From contig CAJWHX010000007.1 in NCBI GenBank assembly GCA_913040875.1, forward strand, positions 1-19,178: a DNA stretch of 19,178 nt, given 5' to 3'. A program made the position numbers and the translations under genes. Below the pieces are notes generated by a model. That model ran no database searches, was not told the DNA's origin, and saw nothing but the letters and a program-made list of their open reading frames with translations. The stretch is from an uncultured Pseudomonadota bacterium (lineage in GTDB: Bacteria > Myxococcota > UBA796). Positions within the stretch are counted from its first letter, which is position 1. Each line of letters opens with the position of its first letter. Shown one piece after another: positions 1 to 7,918 of the stretch.

Positions 1-3000
1 GTCTGTTGAGTTTGAGAACCCGTTTGTGCATTCGTCGGAGACGGCGAACTTGTTTTGCGAGTTTTCGTATTGTTATCGCATCGGATTTACTGACACGAAG
101 GACGTTGCCCACTATCCGATTGTATTTTCGGAACAGTTTTCGTCTTTTACTAAGGAGCGCTTTTAGTCGACGAGTTTGTCGTTTGTTGAGTCCTTTAAAC
201 GGTGCATTGTCGGTATTGTCTAGACCTTCTTTGGGCTCTTTTTCTGTATCTCGACCAGTACCTTGAGTATTCGCGACCGCTTGATTGTTTGCCGGTGCGT
301 CCTGTGTGCCAGCAGAGTCTTCTGTTGCCGGTGCAGCTGAACCACCACTGGAGGGTCCGCCTGTACTTTGAACAGGGACATTGGATGTTGTGGCTCCAAC
401 AGTGGCGTTCATCAAGACAGGCCCGCGTTCAGAACGAGTGGTCATTCGCAGCCAGACTTGGGTGTGACCTGGATTTTGAATGAGCATGTCCGGTATGCTT
501 GTTGTGCGTTTTCGGACATGACCCGTTTTCCAAAACCATGACCCTTTGCCATACTTGTCTTTTGTGTGGTTACTGGTGAAGGAGGCGCCATCGAAAGAAT
601 AATCGATTCCGATATTGAGGTGATATTCATTCGAAAACTGATACTGATCACCAGTGATATTGGAAATCTTGACGGTCTTCAATCCCTTGATGTTGAACGG
701 ACCCACGATCGTGGTGTGGTGACCATGGTTCGGCTGCTGCGGCCAGCTTACACCTTCGATGTATTTGTTGTGATCCACCGAGATATTTTTGTTTTCGATG
801 ATTGGCTCTACAGGTCCCGTATTTGTATTCTGTACAGCCGGAGCATCATTCGTGTTGCCATTTTCATCCGTACCGGCACCTGGTGCTTGAGGTTGCGAGA
901 CATTGCTCGCCGCTTCTTGAACGCTTGATCCGCCGCCCACTTCTTGAATCTCAAGGCGCTGCTTGACGTTCATACTAAGCGTGCCGGTAACCGAGAGTTG
1001 TTTGCTGATGGCTGCATTCAATCTGTCCGCATATGGCTGCACGTCGATTTGAGACGCTGGAACACCTTTGGCTTCGGCTTCTTTGCCAATTTCTTCAGCC
1101 ATTCGCATGTGTGTCTGTTGAACAGTACTCGAATGTTCTGCCGATAAGTCAGCGCGATTTTTGTCATCGGATTGATTCGCGTATTGAGAGGGAAGTTTTG
1201 CTTTGCTGTACCGTGCACTCAGGTCACTCGTTGTACTGAAAACGATTGGCTTTACTTTGGCGTTGGGTAAGGTGTTTTTGCCCGTTCGATACATGAACAG
1301 ACCTTCACCCGGATAAATCCAGTTGGGGTTTCGACCACGCTTTCCAACACGATCACCATCACTCGGTTTGGCACCCCTTTTCCAATCTGACAGTTTGGCA
1401 ATGTCAAAAGTCGGATTGAGTAAGATGGCCTCTCGCAACGGCGTATCGTATTTCTTGGCGACAGATGAGAAGGTGTCGCCAGACTTTACGGTGTGCAGTT
1501 TGGTGATCGCCGCTCCATCCTTGGTCAGTCCAGTCCAAAAGTCATCGCTGTAATGAAGATGGTGCAACGATAGTTCAGAGTCAGAGTTTTCCCCGGCTTC
1601 ATTCGCGGCATCCTCTCCCAGTTTAAGATCGACGGTTATCTTTGGTATACCTGTGATTTGTAGACTTTCAATTTGCCCTTGTGTCGCTTCCTTAGACTCG
1701 TTTTCTAAGACAGTCTTATACGTTTCTTGATCAATGACCGGTTTATTTTCTTGAACAGGAAGTATCCCCGTATACAGATCGCTCACCACTTGAAACATGG
1801 TGTTGTCATTGATGATCTGGTGCATCTTGTTGAACCAAACATCAATGATGGGTTGCATCGACATTTGATAGATGTTGTATGTGATTACAGAATCGACTTT
1901 ACCAGACCCTTTGTAGCCTTTTGGATTTGCAGGTAAACCAGATTTGTGTGCCGGTAACGGTGCAAAGTCTTCTGCCAGTTTGTCTGCACTGGTCGTGTCA
2001 AACTTCAGTTTGAACTTCGGTCCCAAAACGAGTGCAGCATCATCTTTCACGGCGGCGAGCATGTTGAGGGGATTGTCTTCTGTGTCCGATGCGCGAATGT
2101 GAAATTCATGCGGGGAGTAAATGTTTAGTGTTCCAAGTCCGGCAAAGGGATGTGTTCCTGCACCAGTGTAGGCCCCTTCAACGTGTAGGCTTTTGGCGAT
2201 GCTGTTGTCCCACTGTTCTGTGGCGATTTTCCATATTCCTTCTGGAATCGCGATGATCTTTTCGCCAGGAAAAGAATCGGAGCCCTCACTGCCTTTTGGA
2301 GCGTACTGTTCCCAGTCACGTGAAGAAAAAGCCAGGTTGCCTTCTGGGTCTGTTAGTGTCATTCCCAGACTTGCCGGTCCACCTGTATTTTCCCCTTTTA
2401 GTTGAATTTGGTGTACACCTTTGGTCAATTCAACGGTGGTGCTCTCAATCTTTGTCCAGTTGTTTGCTGTTAAGACCAGATTGCCATCAATGATGAACTC
2501 ACCAATATTGTCACACGTTCCGTGTACTGTAAAGACGCCGCCAGTTTTTAGTTCTACGGGAACTGTGGCATCAACGCCCTTAGAGAATTGATCCTTACCC
2601 CAAACACCGTGCGTGTTTAAAAAGTCATGGTAAGCGGGCCAGGAAGAAGGAAAGAGTTTGTCGCCGATGGCTTCAGACGGTTGACCCATAGTCCCGAACA
2701 GAATGTCGATCACTGATAGTAAATCTTTGGGAAGATTGCTCTGCAAAAATGGCTTGGGTTCTTGTGACTGCAGTTGTGCTTGAAGGATAGACTCTTCTCG
2801 CATTCGGTTGGTAAAGTCGGCAAGGTCGGGGTGCTTTTGCTGAGAGTAGGTCATCAACTGTCGTAAACGAGCACAGAAACCTTGTGAAAATCGATTGGCT
2901 TCAGTTCCTGGTTTGGCGGTAGGGTCTTTTGTGCCTGGATTGTACGTGTTTGGGAACATCAAGGTCATCTTTGGACCTTTCATGTTCGTTTTATCCGTTG

Positions 3001-4294
3001 CATCAGGATTCCAATCCCTGAAATTGTTCTTGATCAACCAATCGTGTACTTCTTTGATGGAGTAGCCATTTGCCAATGCCTGATCCAAATCCTTTTGATC
3101 AAAGACGTGAGGATCCATTCCAGAGGAACAGTCAATAGCGGGACGGCTACCTTTATCAACTTGGTCACTGGCAGCATTGGCAATTTCTGCATCGGCAGGG
3201 TCATCGGTATTCGATGGCTTGGTTGTACCGGTGTTGGATGAATCATTTCCACCATCTTGTGGGTCGACTTGAACTGGAGCAGGCGTGGGAGGGTCTTGTA
3301 CACCTGAACCACCTGATCCTGAACCACCTGACCCTGAACCACCTGATCCGCCGTCAAATATGGGGATGCGTTTAAGCGGAACGCGACCTTCTCCGGGTAG
3401 ACCCGTGCTTCGCACCCTAACTCTGTAAGAGGTGGTACTGGGAACAACTGGATTGGTTTTGCCTCCAGGCATTTTTGCAGCGATGTCCTTTTGATCTTCT
3501 TCTGTGGACTTGTTCTCCAGATTTCCGCGTTCAGCCATCCAGCTTCGAGATTCATCGTTGGGATGGTAACCTTCTTCCATCTTTTCGAGCCACTTCTTGA
3601 AACTCGAACTGGCACGCCAGGTGTGAACATCAACACGACTGCCGAGGCGTCTCTCCCACATTCGTTTGGCTTTGCGCTCTTCTTTACTGATGACCACTCG
3701 GGTCATCGGATCTCCGGACTTTTGGACTTCCTTCTGGATTCTTTTTGAAGTGCGGAGAGCCTCTCGTAATTCGCGTATACGCAGCTGAATTTTTCTACGT
3801 ATCCTACGTGGTCTTCTACGTAATCGACGACGTAGTTTACGAATCAATCGAGCCAATCTACGTTTTGACCTACGCATTTTCCGTAGAGCGATACGTCTTC
3901 TTCGTTTGCCGCGTCTTTTTTCTCTGGCACCGGTGACCTTTTGTCTAAGCTTCGTTTGGAGCCACTTCTTGGCAACGGTCTTGTCAATCTGACCCATCAT
4001 TACCAGTTTCTTCAAACGTTCTTCGATGACCGGCCCTTCGCGCATCATGTCGATGTCCATAGGGTCGGAGTCTGATCGATTGCGCGGCTCGGACCCTGCA
4101 ACAATAGACTCTAAGCTCTCACGCAGTGGATCTCGCATGAGGGCGTCAAGAGTGGCTAGAGAGTCCTCTGCGAGTGTGTCGGATGTTGTATCCATCCCAA
4201 TTACGTGAGACAGTGGATCCGGAACATTCGTAGTAAACCCTGCTTTTGCCTGTACATCACCACCAGGTGAGGAAGGAGAAGAAGGAGAAGCCAT
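1..4294 (-). CDS. Giant multidomain protein with LysM, Arg-rich and beta-sandwich-like regions; 3' end outside window
   Basis: I do not recognise this protein as a whole. The frame is open without a stop from the ATG at 4294 through the left edge (1431 codons), so the C-terminus is missing. Visible in order: a Ser/Pro-rich hydrophilic N-terminus with no signal peptide; an extremely Arg/Lys-rich helical segment (about residues 124-186); a GGSGS-type linker (about 315-331); a beta-rich module (about 560-665) with NTGGPAS at 636-642 and a nearby SRDW, reminiscent of PA14-like or phage-tail sandwich modules; a LysM-like module (about 932-1000, HTVKSGDTF at 934-942); a second beta-rich, His/Trp-containing region (about 1165-1300); a Gly/Ala/Thr/Gln-rich linker; and a basic tail (about 1370 onward). 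Only three Cys were noticed. There is no good Shine-Dalgarno before the ATG; an in-frame stop lies 13 codons upstream, with one TTG between. LysM implies glycan or peptidoglycan contact and the Arg-rich parts imply nucleic-acid or polyanion binding; a virion or tail-like structural role is only a guess. Confidence 0.85.
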   Translation of the reverse strand, partial: MASPSSPSSPGGDVQAKAGFTTNVPDPLSHVIGMDTTSDTLAEDSLATLDALMRDPLRESLESIVAGSEPRNRSDSDPMDIDMMREGPVIEERLKKLVMMGQIDKTVAKKWLQTKLRQKVTGAREKRRGKRRRRIALRKMRRSKRRLARLIRKLRRRLRRRPRRIRRKIQLRIRELREALRTSKRIQKEVQKSGDPMTRVVISKEERKAKRMWERRLGSRVDVHTWRASSSFKKWLEKMEEGYHPNDESRSWMAERGNLENKSTEEDQKDIAAKMPGGKTNPVVPSTTSYRVRVRSTGLPGEGRVPLKRIPIFDGGSGGSGSGGSGSGGSGVQDPPTPAPVQVDPQDGGNDSSNTGTTKPSNTDDPADAEIANAASDQVDKGSRPAIDCSSGMDPHVFDQKDLDQALANGYSIKEVHDWLIKNNFRDWNPDATDKTNMKGPKMTLMFPNTYNPGTKDPTAKPGTEANRFSQGFCARLRQLMTYSQQKHPDLADFTNRMREESILQAQLQSQEPKPFLQSNLPKDLLSVIDILFGTMGQPSEAIGDKLFPSSWPAYHDFLNTHGVWGKDQFSKGVDATVPVELKTGGVFTVHGTCDNIGEFIIDGNLVLTANNWTKIESTTVELTKGVHQIQLKGENTGGPASLGMTLTDPEGNLAFSSRDWEQYAPKGSEGSDSFPGEKIIAIPEGIWKIATEQWDNSIAKSLHVEGAYTGAGTHPFAGLGTLNIYSPHEFHIRASDTEDNPLNMLAAVKDDAALVLGPKFKLKFDTTSADKLAEDFAPLPAHKSGLPANPKGYKGSGKVDSVITYNIYQMSMQPIIDVWFNKMHQIINDNTMFQVVSDLYTGILPVQENKPVIDQETYKTVLENESKEATQGQIESLQITGIPKITVDLKLGEDAANEAGENSDSELSLHHLHYSDDFWTGLTKDGAAITKLHTVKSGDTFSSVAKKYDTPLREAILLNPTFDIAKLSDWKRGAKPSDGDRVGKRGRNPNWIYPGEGLFMYRTGKNTLPNAKVKPIVFSTTSDLSARYSKAKLPSQYANQSDDKNRADLSAEHSSTVQQTHMRMAEEIGKEAEAKGVPASQIDVQPYADRLNAAISKQLSVTGTLSMNVKQRLEIQEVGGGSSVQEAASNVSQPQAPGAGTDENGNTNDAPAVQNTNTGPVEPIIENKNISVDHNKYIEGVSWPQQPNHGHHTTIVGPFNIKGLKTVKISNITGDQYQFSNEYHLNIGIDYSFDGASFTSNHTKDKYGKGSWFWKTGHVRKRTTSIPDMLIQNPGHTQVWLRMTTRSERGPVLMNATVGATTSNVPVQSTGGPSSGGSAAPATEDSAGTQDAPANNQAVANTQGTGRDTEKEPKEGLDNTDNAPFKGLNKRQTRRLKALLSKRRKLFRKYNRIVGNVLRVSKSDAITIRKLAKQVRRLRRMHKRVLKLNR

Positions 4295-4329
4295 ATAATT
4301 GTTGTTGAAGTTGAATAAAGTCCACAATT

Positions 4330-4360
4330 AATATAGCCGACCCATTCACCTTTTGCACAA
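4330..4360 (-). promoter_or_regulatory. Weak candidate promoter for the giant gene
   Basis: On the minus strand TTGTGC (4360-4355) and TATATT (4335-4330) resemble -35 and -10 boxes of a sigma70-type promoter, 35 bases upstream of the ATG at 4294. The 19-base spacer is longer than ideal and the -35 matches only its first half, so this is a weak call based on position and partial consensus. Confidence 0.25.
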
Positions 4361-4361
4361 G

Positions 4362-4397
4362 TAAAGAAATAAAAATTGATCCCAATTGAACGGATCA
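4362..4397 (-). terminator. Candidate intrinsic terminator downstream of the 4484-5131 gene
   Basis: On the minus strand a 6-bp stem TGATCC/GGATCA (4397-4392 with 4382-4377), loop of 9 bases, is followed directly by a T-rich run (ATTTTTATTTCTTT). It lies about 90 bases after the stop of the upstream gene and just before the giant gene, which suggests the two are transcribed separately. The stem is short and only half GC, so termination strength is uncertain. Confidence 0.45.
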
Positions 4398-4483
4398 GCC
4401 TATCATTCTCACAGTGCCAATTGATGAGCGGTGTCTCACTAGAAGAATCCTCTCATGAGAGCAATGTGTATTGTCTATTTACA

Positions 4484-5131
4484 TTAGTCTAAGTGAATCG
4501 CAACGCCACCGGCCAGATTCCATCGTAATAGGAATTCAGGTAAATCAACAGTGAACTCTTCGTCGACGTCGTCCCATGGATATGGATCCATACAGAGTAC
4601 TGTGTCTGTTACCTTCTCTACCATGATCCACATTTCTTCCAGACCATTCTCTGTTCGTTCCGCAAGGCGTCCAATCCAAGGGAGACCGCGTTTGAACTCA
4701 TATTGGCGAATTCTCTGTAGTGTGGTGTGTCCCTCACCGACATTCCAACCGTTGATGATGGATGGGATGCGTTCAGTGAGCCAATTTACAACGTCGTATA
4801 CACTGGCATCAGCTGAAATAGACTCTCCAACTAAGTCAACCAGGCTTTTCCCAAGTTCAAAGGGATCCACAGTTTGAAAACTGTTGTCCTTTTGTTGACT
4901 GTTTACAAATTCTGTCATGTTGACTTCAGAAATGTTTACATCTGATGGTAAAGCCTCGAGTAGTGCATGGACGACTTGTTCGACAGAGGACTTCTGTGCC
5001 TCTTCAGTAATCTTCGTACACAGCGAAACAATTCCCTCGTCTTGAATCGCTACACCATGATCAAATAGGATGTACAAAAATGTCGATAATGTGATGGCAA
5101 GGTTGCCCTTTTTGGCTGAAGATTTGTCCAT
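4484..5131 (-). CDS. Uncharacterised acidic 215-residue protein
   Basis: I do not recognise this protein. It starts at the ATG at 5131, preceded by CTGGAG with a spacing of about 8 bases, and ends at TAA. The N-terminal 30 residues include a hydrophobic stretch (LAITLSTFLYILF) after several Lys, but this reads more like an amphipathic helix than a clear signal peptide. The rest is acidic and mostly helical in character, with a Trp-rich C-terminal third and a run of acidic residues near the end (PWDDVDEEF). No catalytic motif is visible. It lies upstream of the giant gene on the same strand, separated by 189 bases and a candidate terminator, and is divergent from the lipoprotein gene. A link to the giant protein is possible from position only. 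Confidence 0.75.
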   Translation of the reverse strand: MDKSSAKKGNLAITLSTFLYILFDHGVAIQDEGIVSLCTKITEEAQKSSVEQVVHALLEALPSDVNISEVNMTEFVNSQQKDNSFQTVDPFELGKSLVDLVGESISADASVYDVVNWLTERIPSIINGWNVGEGHTTLQRIRQYEFKRGLPWIGRLAERTENGLEEMWIMVEKVTDTVLCMDPYPWDDVDEEFTVDLPEFLLRWNLAGGVAIHLD

Positions 5132-5249
5132 GAGTAGCTCCAGAAGTATGGTTCAAAGTACAAAGGTGTGATGCTGACTGTAGTGTATCGTGTTACGAAT
5201 CAGCCATCTGATTTTATTTTAATCACTGTATTCTTAACGAATATCGTTG

Positions 5250-5254
5250 GGGAG
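5250..5254 (+). promoter_or_regulatory. Shine-Dalgarno that sets the lipoprotein start
   Basis: GGGAG at 5250-5254 sits 4 bases before the ATG at 5259. A TTG start at 5247 in the same frame would place this motif inside the coding sequence, so the ATG is preferred. Confidence 0.55.
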
Positions 5255-5258
5255 TGTC

Positions 5259-6239
5259 ATGATTTTTTGGTTGAGTACGATATTGCTTTTGGGTTGCCAA
5301 ACAGCTTCTACAAAAGTTACAGAGGCCGTTATGCTCGAACAACAAGGGGAGTCTGTAGCCGCTTTTGATATTTACAAATCCATTCTCAGTCAATATCCGA
5401 ATACCCCCGAGGCTAAGACATCGCTGCGACGAATTCAACGAATGCACCTGAAAATGGCTAAATCTTTGGAAAACACAGACCCCAAACGAGCGATTGTGTT
5501 GTATCAATCGATGCTCGATAGATGGCCATCTTCAGAGTATGGTCAGTTGGCAAAAGAGAAACTCGCAAAACTCAGTGATCAAGCACCAAACGTCGGTGAA
5601 GATCAGCCTGTGACACCTCAAACGACTACAAAAACTCTAGAGGAGGCCCAGCCCCTAGATGAACCGACTGAAATAGTGGGCTCATTGGATAAGCAAGTGA
5701 ATGAGAATGCGATCGTTGATCAGGCTGAGTTTGACGCCTGTGAGACAGCGAAAAAAAACGAATCAAGGATCGTTTGGCAGCAGTATAAAAACTCCTTTCC
5801 AAATGGTGTGTGCATCAAAGAAGCAAACGATTTTTTGAGTACAGTGTCTCCTAGACAGATGGAGTTGGATCAGGCGAAAGCGAAGGCTGTCGTAGTTAAG
5901 AAGGCATTGAAATCCGTTTGCAATGAGTATCGACTGGTGCAAACAACTTCCAATCCCAATGCCTGTGATGATCCCAGTAGAGCATTGATGACGGAGTTTG
6001 CCAGACTCCAGAAGCGCAAATCAGATCTTCTGGCTTCAGGGGAAGTCGATAAGAAGGAGTATTACGAAAAGTGGATACCTCCACGATGGAGAAAACTGTC
6101 AGACGCTGAGGATACCGCTTGTGCCGAACTGAGGGGGTTTGTAGATGAGTTGGCAAAACAAGGGATAGATCGTTCGGCGATAGAAACTGAGTTGGCTGTT
6201 GTACGAACGTGCTTCGCGGATCAAGGCCGTATTGATTAG
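5259..6239 (+). CDS. Lipoprotein with TPR-like repeats and six further cysteines
   Basis: This is a predicted 326-residue outer-envelope lipoprotein. A short hydrophobic N-terminus ends in a lipobox LLGC with the acylated Cys at residue 13; there is no basic residue before it, which is unusual for a signal peptide. Residues about 17-105 form two TPR-like helical hairpins with A/Y/P spacing (Y...P.....A), as in BamD- or YbgF-type scaffold proteins. A Pro/Thr/Glu-rich linker follows (about 106-155). A second repeat-like segment has the pattern A..N......Y...FPNG....A, common in helical repeat proteins. Cysteines at 161, 185, 221, 236, 288 and 318 could form three disulfides in the periplasm; this is inferred from number and location. 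The gene is divergent from 4484-5131 and converges on the lytic transglycosylase. Its exact role is unknown. Confidence 0.85.
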   Translation: MIFWLSTILLLGCQTASTKVTEAVMLEQQGESVAAFDIYKSILSQYPNTPEAKTSLRRIQRMHLKMAKSLENTDPKRAIVLYQSMLDRWPSSEYGQLAKEKLAKLSDQAPNVGEDQPVTPQTTTKTLEEAQPLDEPTEIVGSLDKQVNENAIVDQAEFDACETAKKNESRIVWQQYKNSFPNGVCIKEANDFLSTVSPRQMELDQAKAKAVVVKKALKSVCNEYRLVQTTSNPNACDDPSRALMTEFARLQKRKSDLLASGEVDKKEYYEKWIPPRWRKLSDAEDTACAELRGFVDELAKQGIDRSAIETELAVVRTCFADQGRID

Positions 6240-6262
6240 GCAATAGAGGGTATGAGATGTCC

Positions 6263-6288
6263 TTCACATGGATCTATATCTATGTGAA
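6263..6288. terminator. Hairpin between convergent genes, possible bidirectional terminator
   Basis: An 11-bp stem (6263-6273 with 6278-6288, one G-T pair) closes a 4-base loop CTAT. It lies in the 59-base gap between the convergent ends of the lipoprotein and transglycosylase genes. Neither side has a proper T-run, so it may only mark or protect 3' ends. Confidence 0.4.
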
Positions 6289-6298
6289 AACAGCGTTC

Positions 6299-7726
6299 TT
6301 ATTGCTGTACAAATAGTACGTCTCCCTTTTGAATCTTGGCATCTTCATCAAGCCCATTCCAGCTTCGTATATCTTTCACGGAGCAGCTGTACTTCTTGGC
6401 AAGTGATTTGAGCGTATCGCCACTCTTTACAGTGTATTGAATATACTGTTTCGGTTTGGGCTTGGTGAGTCGGAGGGTTTCACCAATGGACGGTTCAGGG
6501 GTCTTGACTGCTGGATTCCAACGTTTAATATTGGATGTAGAGAGGGCGTAGGTTACCGCTATGGATTCCCACGTATCTCCTTCAGCCACAGTGTGTTCAA
6601 AGATTTTCCTGTGGTGAGAGACATCGACAGTCTTTTCTTGTACGCCCAGTCTAATCAGTTCATCTTCTGTTAGCTGTCGCCCGCTTGAGAGGCGGTCTTG
6701 TTGATTGCTTCGGCTATTTTTGATGTAGGTTTCAGTCTGCTCTGGTGGAACGTAGATGCGGATGTCATCTGTTTCAACGATCAGTCGTTCTTTCAGGATG
6801 TGTGGATTGTATTCTAAAAACTGCTCGACATTCATTTCGGCCATATCAGCGAGTGTCGTGACATGTTGATTTTTCTTTGCAGAGACGTGTTTCAGTACAA
6901 GGGGTTGGGATTTTTTAGACGTTTGAGGGATTCCAAATAGTTCAGGGTATTTATCCAAGATTGCCAATGCCAGAATTTTTGGAACATAATATTGAGTTTC
7001 TTCAGCCAGTGAGTCTCGTAATTCCCAATAGTTGATGGTTCCTTTGTTACCGATGGCTTTGTAGATTCTGGCTTCTCCAGCATTGTAAGAAGCCATGGCA
7101 AGATGCCAGTTTCCGCCGAACTCTTTATTGAGTTTGCTCAGATAGGCTATGGCGGCTTGTGTTGATCGAATCGGATCTCTACGTTCGTCAATTACATCGT
7201 TGATGATCAATCCGTATTCTTTGCCTGTACTGGGGATGAATTGCCATATGCCAACGGCTTGAGCGTGACTGGTGGCAGTTGGGTTAAAACCACTTTCAAT
7301 CATCGCCATATAGAGAAGGTCTTTGGGGAGTCCCGCTCGTTTGAGTTCTGATTGGATGAGGTTCCTATATTTACCGCTGGCCCGAATCCATTTAGATGCG
7401 CTCCATCGTCCAGAATTACTGAAATGGTCAACCCAATAGATGACGGAGTCATTGAGGGGGATAGGGAGATCGAATCTAGACCAATCGACCTGTTCCAGTA
7501 GCTGTTCAGTTAAACTGGGTCCACCTGTGTCCTCCGTGGGTTCTGTCTCTACGCTGTCTGTACTGAGTTCTATGTTTGCAGGTACCGTTTCCTTTGTTGG
7601 ATCGATGTCGTCCTTCGAAATTTCGGTGTCATCAACTGTAGGTTCCGACCATACAATCGGTGTATGCAGAACACCAATTAGACTGATCGTTGCTACGGCA
7701 CCGATATGGACAATTCGATTTTGCAA
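6299..7726 (-). CDS. Secreted MltD-like lytic transglycosylase with C-terminal LysM domains
   Basis: This enzyme cleaves the MurNAc-GlcNAc bond of peptidoglycan with formation of 1,6-anhydroMurNAc, acting in the periplasm. From the chosen TTG start (475 residues) there is a signal-peptide-like hydrophobic segment (about 5-26), an acidic linker, and an SLT (family 1 lytic transglycosylase) domain. The SLT domain holds the catalytic Glu in MAMIESGFNP (E144), then GIWQFIPSTG and ASYNAGEARI. Two clear LysM modules follow at about 378-420 and 430-474 (HTVAEGDTW and YTVKSGDTLKSLAKKY), and a degenerate one precedes them at about 280-330. This order matches MltD, which in E. coli is a lipoprotein; here no lipobox is visible. 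The TTG at 7726 was preferred over the in-frame TTG at 7738 because GGAG (7736-7733) stands 6 bases before it and overlaps the other. The WD40 operon starts divergently. Confidence 0.92.
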   Translation of the reverse strand: MQNRIVHIGAVATISLIGVLHTPIVWSEPTVDDTEISKDDIDPTKETVPANIELSTDSVETEPTEDTGGPSLTEQLLEQVDWSRFDLPIPLNDSVIYWVDHFSNSGRWSASKWIRASGKYRNLIQSELKRAGLPKDLLYMAMIESGFNPTATSHAQAVGIWQFIPSTGKEYGLIINDVIDERRDPIRSTQAAIAYLSKLNKEFGGNWHLAMASYNAGEARIYKAIGNKGTINYWELRDSLAEETQYYVPKILALAILDKYPELFGIPQTSKKSQPLVLKHVSAKKNQHVTTLADMAEMNVEQFLEYNPHILKERLIVETDDIRIYVPPEQTETYIKNSRSNQQDRLSSGRQLTEDELIRLGVQEKTVDVSHHRKIFEHTVAEGDTWESIAVTYALSTSNIKRWNPAVKTPEPSIGETLRLTKPKPKQYIQYTVKSGDTLKSLAKKYSCSVKDIRSWNGLDEDAKIQKGDVLFVQQ

Positions 7727-7732
7727 GAAGAA

Positions 7733-7736
7733 CTCC
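7733..7736 (-). promoter_or_regulatory. Shine-Dalgarno that decides the TTG start of the transglycosylase
   Basis: GGAG on the minus strand lies 6 bases upstream of the TTG at 7726. It overlaps the alternative TTG at 7738, which makes the inner TTG the better start. Confidence 0.55.
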
Positions 7737-7807
7737 AAAGTAAGTCAAGGTAACAAGTGTCGAGTGACTGGATTTATGCTACACTCAACATCGAAATTGT
7801 AGTCCAT

Positions 7808-7836
7808 TTGACTAGATTTTTCTGCTCAAAAATAAC
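7808..7836 (+). promoter_or_regulatory. Candidate sigma70-type promoter of the seven-gene operon
   Basis: TTGACT at 7808-7813 matches five of six bases of the -35 consensus. It is followed, after exactly 17 bases, by AATAAC at 7831-7836, which matches four of six of the -10 consensus. Transcription would begin near 7843 and give a leader of about 76 bases before the WD40 gene. Confidence 0.5.
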
Positions 7837-7918
7837 GTGTGTTGTTTTGATCCAGCAACTGAGGGTACACGATGGATGTGTCTCGATGTGTCTTTGTCTC
7901 TTTAAATATTGAGGTTTC

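Noticed and set aside
3034..3636. A 200-codon minus-strand frame inside the giant gene
   Set aside because: It is offset from the long open frame that runs through the whole region, and its content (repeats of QVVQ from the Gly-Ser linker DNA) is a frame-shifted shadow.
1..4294. Several short plus-strand frames
   Set aside because: They lie opposite the continuous minus-strand frame, are short, Arg/Ser/Phe-rich and have no family likeness.
4450..4461. Perfect palindrome CTCTCATGAGAG as terminator or operator
   Set aside because: It has no room for a loop and no T-run. A 12-bp palindrome can occur by chance; an operator role is possible but unsupported.
5236..5248. Hairpin AACGA/TCGTT just before the lipoprotein ribosome binding site
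   Set aside because: Only 5 bp with a 3-base loop; too weak to call a regulatory element.
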